A stretch of 64,000 nucleotides of DNA from Mytilus californianus. Lineage: Eukaryota; Mollusca; Bivalvia; Mytilida; Mytilidae. The translations under genes and the position numbers were made by a program. The stretch lies in contig NW_026262668.1 of the NCBI RefSeq assembly GCF_021869535.1, positions 25,921,732 through 25,985,731 on the forward strand, read 5' to 3'. Under the pieces are notes generated by a model that worked only from the letters and a program-made list of their open reading frames with translations, was not told the origin of the DNA and did not search any database. This document shows positions 57,000-64,000 of the stretch, piece after piece. Each line of letters starts with the position of its first letter. The first letter of the stretch is position 1.

Positions 57000-57300
57000 A
57001 ATAGAAAATTGGTGAAAGCATTTTTAAGTTACTGTCGAAAGTCCTAATACTAAAAAAACTAAAATCAAAAATTTAAAAAAATTGAAAGGGAAATTATGTT
57101 AATATATTTAAACAATTCACCAAGTTTCATGAAAATTGCTCAAAGCATTTTTGAGTTTTAGTCAGAAAACTGGAAAATCCCCCCTTTTTTATGAATAAAA
57201 TCCTTGGAATTATAAAATCTAAAATCTATAAAAATCGTAAGGGAGCTTACGTCAATAGATAAAAACAATTCACCAAAGTTTTATAAAAATTTTATGATTA
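57000..57300. repeat. Two diverged tandem units, about 150-170 bp
   Basis: 'aacaattcaccaagtttcat' and 'aacaattcaccaaagttt', each preceded by 'aaaggga'/'aaggga' and 'ttaatatatt'/'tcaatagata'. Confidence 0.5.
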
Positions 57301-57357
57301 TTGTATTTTCATCACATTGATAAAATTCAAAAACTATCAAAGACTCAATATGGTTTG

Positions 57358-58107
57358 GCGCAAGACATTTTATCGAACATTTTGAACTACCAGGGGACAT
57401 TTTAGCGCAGAAATTATAGCCCATTTTAGCGCAGGATTAATCCATTCACCTGTTTTTTCGATAGCCCATTTTAGCGCAAACTTACCTGGTTGATACTCAT
57501 CATACTAAAACCACGAACAGTAATTTATGCTGACTTAATGTTTAAGTTGTTTGCATTTACAGTTTGGTTAATCATGTATAAAACGTTATACGTTTTTCTG
57601 GATACTATCATCAAATTGAAAACAACAACATTTATCAAAAAAACAAGTGTAGATGAATGTGCACCTCAATCTAGACAAAATAAAGAAAAGGAACAGTGCC
57701 TACTCCAATTTTATGAACAGAATTGCACAGGGGGTATATCAAGAGCCCTTTACGTACGTTCTCTATGATATAAATTTCAGACTAGAACGGACTTGTAACA
57801 TTTGAGTTATAAATAACCTTTTAGACTTTTAGTGTTGTATTGTAATTGACATAATATTTTTTTATATTGTGCTTTATTGATTGAAATTTATTATTCATAA
57901 TTTCTTGTCGCTAAAATGGGCATTGATAATTTCACTTTTCGCTAAAAGGAGGTTGAAAATCTTGTGCAAAAATGGGCATTGATTATTTAACTTTACGCTA
58001 AAATGGATTTATAATCTTGAGCTAAAATGGGTTTTACTATGGTGCTAAAACGTCCGATTTTTCTCGCTAAAATGTCCTGTCAATGCGCTAAAATGTCCTC
58101 CGCCGAA
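57358..58107. mobile_element. 750-bp element with GCGCTAAAATG subterminal repeats
   Basis: ATGGTTTG is directly repeated at both edges (57350-57357 and 58108-58115), an 8-bp target-duplication candidate as in hAT-like elements. The left end has gcgcaagacatttta and the right end, as reverse complement, gcggaggacatttta. About four TTTTAGCGC motifs follow on the left, and about seven (G)CGCTAAAA(T/C)G motifs point the opposite way on the right. A central frame of about 90 codons (57490-57768) shows no known domain. Confidence 0.75.
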
Positions 58108-58344
58108 ATGGTTTGCTTCAATTAAAAAAATTGGAATTAAGTGCCTGCTAAAATTCAGGGCGTCGGAGCAAAACTGACTATCTCCTAGACAATAAACTAT
58201 AGAAAAGGAATTTTGTTTTTGCTTTTCTTTTTCAATGTTTTCAGCTTTTTTTTTGTTAGCTATGTCATTAATATCCACTGAACTAAGCCAATTTAAATTT
58301 ACCATATTTTTTTGTCTATTCTCTCTAATTAATTAACATTACAA

Positions 58345-58500
58345 AGATAAGACAAAGAGAAACTGATAATGCCAAGGCAAAAAACAAGATCCAGAAAAGA
58401 AAAGCAGAACACTTAATTAAAAAACTTAAGACTAAGCAACACCAACACCACCAAAAAACTGGGGTTGAATTCATGTGCTCAGTGAGAGTTAGCAGATCCT
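58345..58500 (-). repeat. 'gtggggttcgt' dispersed family, diverged minus-strand copy
   Basis: The reverse complement reads 'gagcaggatctgctaactct', then 'ccccagttttttggtggtgt', 'tgttgcttagtctta' and 'tgccttggcattatcag', the block order of the 20.0-kb copy. Confidence 0.65.
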
Positions 58501-59009
58501 GCTCAACTATATTTATGCTTTAAAACCTAAACATCATAGAGAACTAAACGTTACATTTTTTGTTTATACTTGATTAAAATCTTGTCATATATAGCATGGA
58601 CACCTCTTATTTTTGAGGACCATATCTCTATTGTGTGAGCATATGTGTTTGTACATGCGTAAGATTGATTTGACTTTGAAATTAAAGAGGTATTGCCATA
58701 TCTCTGAATTCATTGCACTATACAATGCAATAGGGCAGTTTGAAAAGGTATGTTAGTTGATATGAGTAATGTTAGATTCACAGCTCAATGTGTACATTTT
58801 GAGAATCTTACAAAACTGTAAATTCAGCCATTATTGCGAGTTTTTTTTTTGTGTGAATGATGCGACTGTTAGTTGTATCGCATTCTTATATCTGATACAT
58901 ATATCTGTATGCAGATTTTCCTGAATTTATAAATTATCTCGCATCTTTGTGCATTTTTTAAAATTGGCAATAATTTCTGAAATTTACAGTATTCAGGCTT
59001 TTAAATTCT
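58501..59009. other. No recognised gene
   Basis: Nothing recognised. Confidence 0.4.
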
Positions 59010-59185
59010 AAAATTATAAATGTTAGGCTTCTTGTTGATTTATTTTACATTTGTCATTTCGAGGCCTTTTATCATGTTTATAGTTTTCTATATGGTATGG
59101 ATTTTGCTCATTGTTGACGATTGTACGGTTAACTATAGCTAATTTGAACATCATTTGGTCTCATGTGTGGATAGGCCTACTGCAG
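59010..59185 (+). repeat. Partial copy of the 56-kb dispersed repeat
   Basis: 'catttgtcatttcgaggcct', 'tatggtatggattttgctca', 'ttgttgacgattgtacggt', 'catttggtctcatgtg'. Confidence 0.7.
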
Positions 59186-60394
59186 ATGGCCAAAACTGGA
59201 AGTTTGTCAAAATTTGACGAATTATGAATATTTATCCAAAAATTTAAAGATAGATATTCATAACCATGATAACCAAAACCAAAATTATGTTGGATTTAAA
59301 GATGTTAATTGTCTGTTACATGTTATTTCATTTTGACTAGTGACGTCCTGGTGAACTGAGGCAATTTATAAATATAACCTCTCGACCTTAAGGGGTTACC
59401 TACTGGAGTCCTAACCCTATTCATCTTTCCGACTTTCGGACCATTTGTTGATTTTTCATGAATATGTTCCATTCCAATATAAAATATGTATTAAAAAAAC
59501 TTTACACTAGAAAAGTGCGGGATAGTTACTCATTTGGGGAACTATTCCAATTTGGTGGGTTTTCCCTCACCATCGTTGTCCTGTGGAAGAAACGAATTTG
59601 GCACATTAACAAACAGATCATGTTTGTGGTTGACTACTGTGACATGTTAGTGTGTGTGCATACAAGTATTTGAATTTTCTGTGCCTTCTTTTTGAATAAT
59701 TTTCCATTTGTTGGTACTCAATACTGACGTCGAGTGCTGTTGTTGTTACATTATTCTACTGTGCTGTTTATTTTTTACAAGAGCGATCGAGGAATGCTGG
59801 GGAAGGAAACATAGCATATATATGTTTACTTTTAAGACCGAAATGAGCCGTGTCGAGGAGGTTACCGATAGTGCTCGAGAACAATACATACATACATTGT
59901 TTTAAATATAACTAATAGTACATAAATATTTTACTATGCAGTCAGTATCCCGATATACATTTATATATGTCTCTGCGCCTCATTTCACAAAAAATCGTAC
60001 GAGTGAAAATACTCGTACAAAGTTATGAAGACCATGAACATTTTTAGTATTTATAACCCAAGGAATTGTATATTTAAATATTCAATTCATTGTTATAACT
60101 TACGATCAATTTTAATGGAAAGATAATTTGTCAAATGAGCCCCTGGTTCATAGACCCGGTGCAGCGTTAAATACCAGTTAAACTTGAAGTGGACTTGAGC
60201 TTTCAAGAGCTTATTTTATCGTATCAATGTCTGTTACTGTGAATTAATTATTTATCACAAAAAAAACTACTCGGTTAATTTTTGTTTTAATATGAAGCCC
60301 CCCCCCTCTCTCCAGCTTATCCGATTAATTTACGATCACTCTGACTAAAGAAAGTAAGTAAGTCACAGTTGCTTATATCAGGTATTTTGAATTC
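59186..60394. other. No recognised gene
   Basis: 59765-59905 encodes RAIEECWGRKHSIYMFTF then EMSRVEEVTDSAREQYIHTL before a stop. It looks mildly protein-like, but it has no acceptor I trust and no known motif. Confidence 0.3.
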
Positions 60395-60605
60395 TGGTTG
60401 ATAGTTGTCTCATTACCAATCACACAACATCTCTTTATTTTTTTTTATAAGAAAGCTTTATTTAGATTCGGTATATTGATGAATGTGTAAACATGCAGCA
60501 TGCTTGTAAATAAATGTTAAAATACAGCACAAAAGATGCAGAATAAATCAAACTCGAGTCGAAGACAAACTGACAACGCCATATCAAAAACTAAAATAAG
60601 AACGA
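60395..60605 (-). repeat. Minus-strand dispersed-repeat fragments
   Basis: 'gttgtctcattaccaatcac' is the reverse of the 'gtgccaatgagacaac' family start. 'aactgacaacgccatatc' then 'aaaacacaactatag' is the reverse of the 20-kb family's 'ttctatgttgtg...catggcgttgtc' part. Confidence 0.55.
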
Positions 60606-60926
60606 CCAAATGACAAATAATCTATAAAACACAACTATAGCATATTGATTTTAGTTAGTCTATTTTCATGCAAACCCAGTTTCTTTAATACAAAACGACT
60701 GATACTCCAACCTTACGATTAAAAGTCAAATTATGTGTGTGCAAGTTTATTAGAAAAATTAACGAGACACGTTCTAATCAGGTAAAATCCAATATACCAA
60801 TTTACAAATTCATATCTACTACATGCTGTATATTGCTAACTTAAAGGTGTTTGATTGTATATTGCCAAACCCCAACATCGTGAATATGCCATGTATGTGC
60901 GAGGTGTTGGCTATGTTTGGTACGGG

Positions 60927-60960
60927 ATGGCGGCTTCAAAGCGGAGACAAAAAGACTTAG
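60927..60960 (+). CDS. Possible first coding exon
   Basis: ATG in good context (acgggATGG), then MAASKRRQKDL and one base of the next codon before a gtaaat donor. Local G/C and CpG content is higher than in the surroundings, as expected near a start. No following exon is visible before the window ends; the 61.7-64.0-kb inverted repeat may lie in its first intron. Short, so chance is possible. Confidence 0.35.
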
Positions 60961-61129
60961 GTAAATAAATGGAGGTGTAGAATTTTGTTGTTGAGAATTT
61001 TAAGTACTAGATTCATATTTCAGAATTTGAATATAACATCTCGTTTCTTTTAGATAAATTGTGAGCTATTGCTGACTATAATAATTACCCCATTATAAGT
61101 ATTCGAAAAACATGAAGTTAAGTCTAGGT

Positions 61130-61219
61130 TAGTCTATGGAAAGGTATATACTATGAAATTTAGAGCGAGGGGCTTGCCCCGAGCTCTTAATTTCATAGTA
61201 TATACCTTTTCATAGACTA
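61130..61219. repeat. Perfect-type hairpin, about 90 bp
   Basis: 'tagtctatgg', 'aaggtatatactatgaaatt' and 'agagc' pair with 'gctctta', 'atttcatagtatatacctt' and 'catagacta' around a GC-rich loop, gaggggcttgccccg, which can itself pair. Confidence 0.85.
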
Positions 61220-62121
61220 TCCAATTTAGCATATATTTACAACTCGAGTAGTCTTTTAATTGGTCTATTGATAATTTATTTTGGCTGACTACTTGTATCA
61301 CAGGTGTTTGTAAAAAGGAGGTCATTAACAAAGTTTTGTATATCTACTCACTAGTATTATTGTAAAATATGTGATTTCAAAAGGCCCTTCACTCCAGAAT
61401 GAAAAGATGGTAGCTGCTGGTGTAAGTATGTATACTGATATAAAGCGGTGTTTTACTATACATGTACAATAATTAAATTGCAGTGGAAGCTTTACATGTT
61501 TTGAAAGAATTTTTTTATTTCACAGTAAAACTAAAGCTATAATAAATTTGAAACATAGAGATAGTTTGTCCCCATAGATATAGTCTAGCAGATTGGCATT
61601 AAAAAGCAACTACCAATAGATCAGAGATTATAGGTTTTGAGTTTTGTGTTTTTTTTTTCCATTATTTCAAAGAAAAAACTAAAAGATTTATCAGAATATG
61701 TTTATATATATATATAGGTGGCATATTATCTTCAGACATAATCACAGTTTTTCAATTCATGACATCGTCCTAAACATGCATGAAATATTTGCCACTGGAC
61801 TTTAAGCAACCAATAATCAATAAATCAATCAATTCATGACGAAATAGATCACCTTCCTTAAGAAAGTTTAAAAAATTATCACCAAGTTGCTTTAATTTTC
61901 CTGCACAAGGTTTCATAGTACACACTTTTCTGTGTACAAAGTAATTGCATGGATGATACATTATCATAATTTTAAGATATCGTTGTACTCTAATCAAGGT
62001 ATAAAGAACCATATGTATTACCCTTTATTTAAATGATAAAATTTGCAATTGTCAAAAACAATTTTTAGATCCAAAGATTTTAATAGCAGGATATTTAAAA
62101 ATCAATGTGAAAACTAATTAC

Positions 62122-63140
62122 TAACTATGAATAAGTACGAGCGTTAGCGAGTACTTATCATGAAGTAAGGGATAATCATTCTCTTACAAACTTAGAATAT
62201 TGTAAAGTGCTCAAGGCTCAAATGATCTATTCAAGAATTAGTTTCATTGTCAGTGCAATGTTTATAATTGATGCATGACTTCCTTTTTCTGTATGTCATT
62301 TATGGATTAGTTTTAGTGATGTGAGGACTTTCTTATCATTTGAGAAATATTTAAAAAAAAAAATGCGTTATAGATATTAGATGACACAACAGTAGAAAGA
62401 AAAGGTAGGAATTGTATGTTTCCTGATTGTGAGTATGAATGTAAATCATGTAATATTTCAGTGAGGAATTATCCTTTTTTTATTTACAGTTTAAATCAAT
62501 TAATACATTTGAGTTACAACTAAATTTTATTTCACAGCCAATAATTTGGTCCGGATTTTTACATCAAATACTGTTTCATTATGTCAGGGAAATGTTCAAA
62601 AATAATACCCTTAAAAGTTTTTAATATGTTCAAAATTAAATTTCTGTTTTTTTTTTATCGGAATACATGTATTGGAAATAACTATTCTCCCCAACCGCTG
62701 ATCAAGTAATCAAAGTTTTGGAAAGACAAAGATTTAGGTTGTTTTTTATCTGAAAGATTTTTTTCTTTTTTTTTGCATTACTTTGGTATTGTTTAATTTA
62801 TAGTAATTTGAAGTTATTAATATTTTCATAATAAAATTCACGGTACCAATTTTACTGCACTAGTAAACTTCAACTTATTTTGAGATTTTTGTTTGTTTCA
62901 CAATTCAACTTTTAGTCAGTTTCAATCACTGTGTGATAAATCCTTTCAATCTGATAAATGTGCTTCGGGGCAGTTGTAACTCATTTATATAAACTCTTTG
63001 TTTTGAACTGTAAATAGACCCAAATAATAGGATAATCCCTTACTAAGAACATGATTTACATTCATTCTTCACAATTAAGAGGCATCCAATCCTACAATTT
63101 CATTGGTCGAGAGTACTTTGCCATATTCTAAATTTAATTT
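62122..63140. other. Interior of the large inverted repeat, left part
   Basis: No gene recognised. It begins with a small palindrome (ataagtacgagcg-ttag-cgagtacttat, 62131-62159). Confidence 0.4.
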
Positions 63141-63554
63141 GTAACACAGCATTTTATTTCAAAATAGCCAGTGGCAATTTTTGTTTTAAATATCTTGATT
63201 ACGAAACAATGAAATCTTACCCTTGTGGTCATTCATGCGTAGTTACTTAGTACACAGGAAAAGTATGTACTATGAAAATTAGAAGGCAAATATAAGCAAT
63301 TTGATTGGACGAGAAGTTGTAAGTATGTGCTAATGAGCATTGTAAGTATGTGCTAATGAGCATTATCACATACTTACAACTTCTCGTCCAATCAAATTGC
63401 TTATATTTGCCTTCTAATTTTCATAGTAAATACTTTTCCTGTGTACTAAGTAACTACGCATGAATGACCACAAGGGTAAGATTTCATTGTATCGTAATAA
63501 AAATATTTAAAACAAAAATTGCCACTGGCTATTTTGAAATAAAATGCTGTGTTC
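63141..63554. mobile_element. 414-bp near-perfect palindrome nested in the large inverted repeat
   Basis: The outer stem 'acacagcattttatttcaaa' pairs with 'tttgaaataaaatgctgtgt'. The inner stem 'aggcaaatataagcaatttg' then 'attggacgagaagttg' is mirrored exactly. The centre has two copies of gtaagtatgtgctaatgagc. The right arm abuts the outer element's right arm. Confidence 0.88.
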
Positions 63555-64000
63555 CAAATTATATTAAATAGTTTGTAATTAGTTTTCACATTGATTTTTA
63601 AATATCCTGCTATTAAAATCTTTGGATCTAAAAATGTTTTTGACAATTGCAAATTTTATCATTTAAATAAAGGGTAATACATATGGTTCTTTATACCTTG
63701 ATTAGAGTACAACGATATCTTAAAATTATGATAATGTATCTTCCATGCAATTACTTTGTACACAGAAAAGTGTGTACTTTGAAACCTTGTGAAGGAAAAT
63801 TGAAGCAACTTGGTGATAATTTTTTAAACTTTCTTAAGGAAAGTGATCTATTTCGTCATGAATTGATTGATTTATTGATTATTGGTTGCTTAATGTCCAG
63901 TGGCAAATATTTCATGCATGTTCAGGACGATGTCATGAATTGAAAAACTGTGATTATGTCTGAGGATAATGTGCCACCTATATATATATATATATATATA

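Larger units (their letters stand above)
61703..64000. mobile_element. Large inverted repeat with 419-bp arms (right end cut by window)
   Basis: The left arm 61703-62121 and right arm 63575-63994 are inverted copies with few differences. Both start at (TA)n followed by TAGGTGGCA(T/C)ATTATC. Each arm carries an open frame of about 80-86 codons (61770-62012 minus, 63683-63943 plus: MVLYTLIRVQRYLKIMIM start, GKLKQLGDNFLNFLKE middle). Five of six base differences I compared in the frame change the residue, so I treat it as non-coding. The class is unknown; long arms at TA runs suggest a TA-targeting DNA element. Confidence 0.75.

Noticed and set aside
61770..63943. Pair of conserved small protein genes in inverted orientation
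   Set aside because: Most of the differences between the two copies change residues, and the similarity extends evenly far outside the frame, as expected for transposon arms.

Overview
This is a stretch of AT-rich, intron- and repeat-dominated animal nuclear DNA. It has no operons, no rRNA, and almost no long open frames; the longest stop-to-stop frames are about 166 and 217 codons. Many dispersed repeats are ones I recognise as ubiquitous in blue mussels. They include the family reading 'gtgccaatgagacaactctcc', the one reading 'gaagacccattggtggcc', the one reading 'tttttggtggggttcgtgtt', the tail 'gtaccgaagtactggctac', and the SINE tail 'ggtgtttaacgccactttca'. I therefore infer a Mytilus-group bivalve. 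The assignment rests on remembered repeat families, not on a search.

Host genes are sparse. (1) 2.7-3.0 kb, minus strand: one clean exon of a CAP/SCP-domain secreted protein. (2) 34.0-37.0 kb, plus strand: two exons, joined in phase, of a small secreted four-cysteine protein; the intron holds a 1.2-kb foldback element. (3) 41.9-44.5 kb, minus strand: a signal-peptide exon plus a terminal exon rich in Cys and Arg, forming a small cationic secreted peptide gene of antimicrobial-peptide style; its intron holds a 606-bp TTAA-flanked element. Weaker exon candidates lie at 30.0, 38.5, 39.6, 45.1 and 60.9 kb.

Mobile DNA fills much of the rest. At 7.3-8.4 kb a 137-bp palindrome precedes five tandem units of about 165 bp. 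At 9.27-10.56 kb is a complete-ended PIF/Harbinger-type element (TTA duplication, matching inverted ends) with a truncated transposase and long arrays of CGATCGTGGT-like subterminal repeats. From 12.8 to 27.4 kb three tandem copies of a large unit (about 3.2, 5.4 and 5.9 kb) differ by deletions and insertions that act as natural empty sites. One of these shows a 611-bp TTAA-flanked element exactly. At 27.36-27.70 kb a foldback element ends the third copy. Further on are a tRNA-derived SINE (33.2 kb), short Harbinger-like elements (38.0 and 40.7 kb), the C-terminal end of a Ty3/Gypsy pol with a probable LTR (51.6-53.3 kb), a 750-bp element built from TTTTAGCGC motifs (57.4-58.1 kb), and a nested inverted repeat running to the window end (61.7-64.0 kb).

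Two signals seem most worth following. One is a cluster of 14 short palindromes (TTTCC-N5-GGAAA type) at 54.66-55.01 kb, regular in sequence but with unrelated spacers. The other is a hammerhead-ribozyme-like core (CTGATGA, short stem, GAAA) in a dispersed repeat present at least eight times. Its two subfamilies carry different but still complementary stem sequences.
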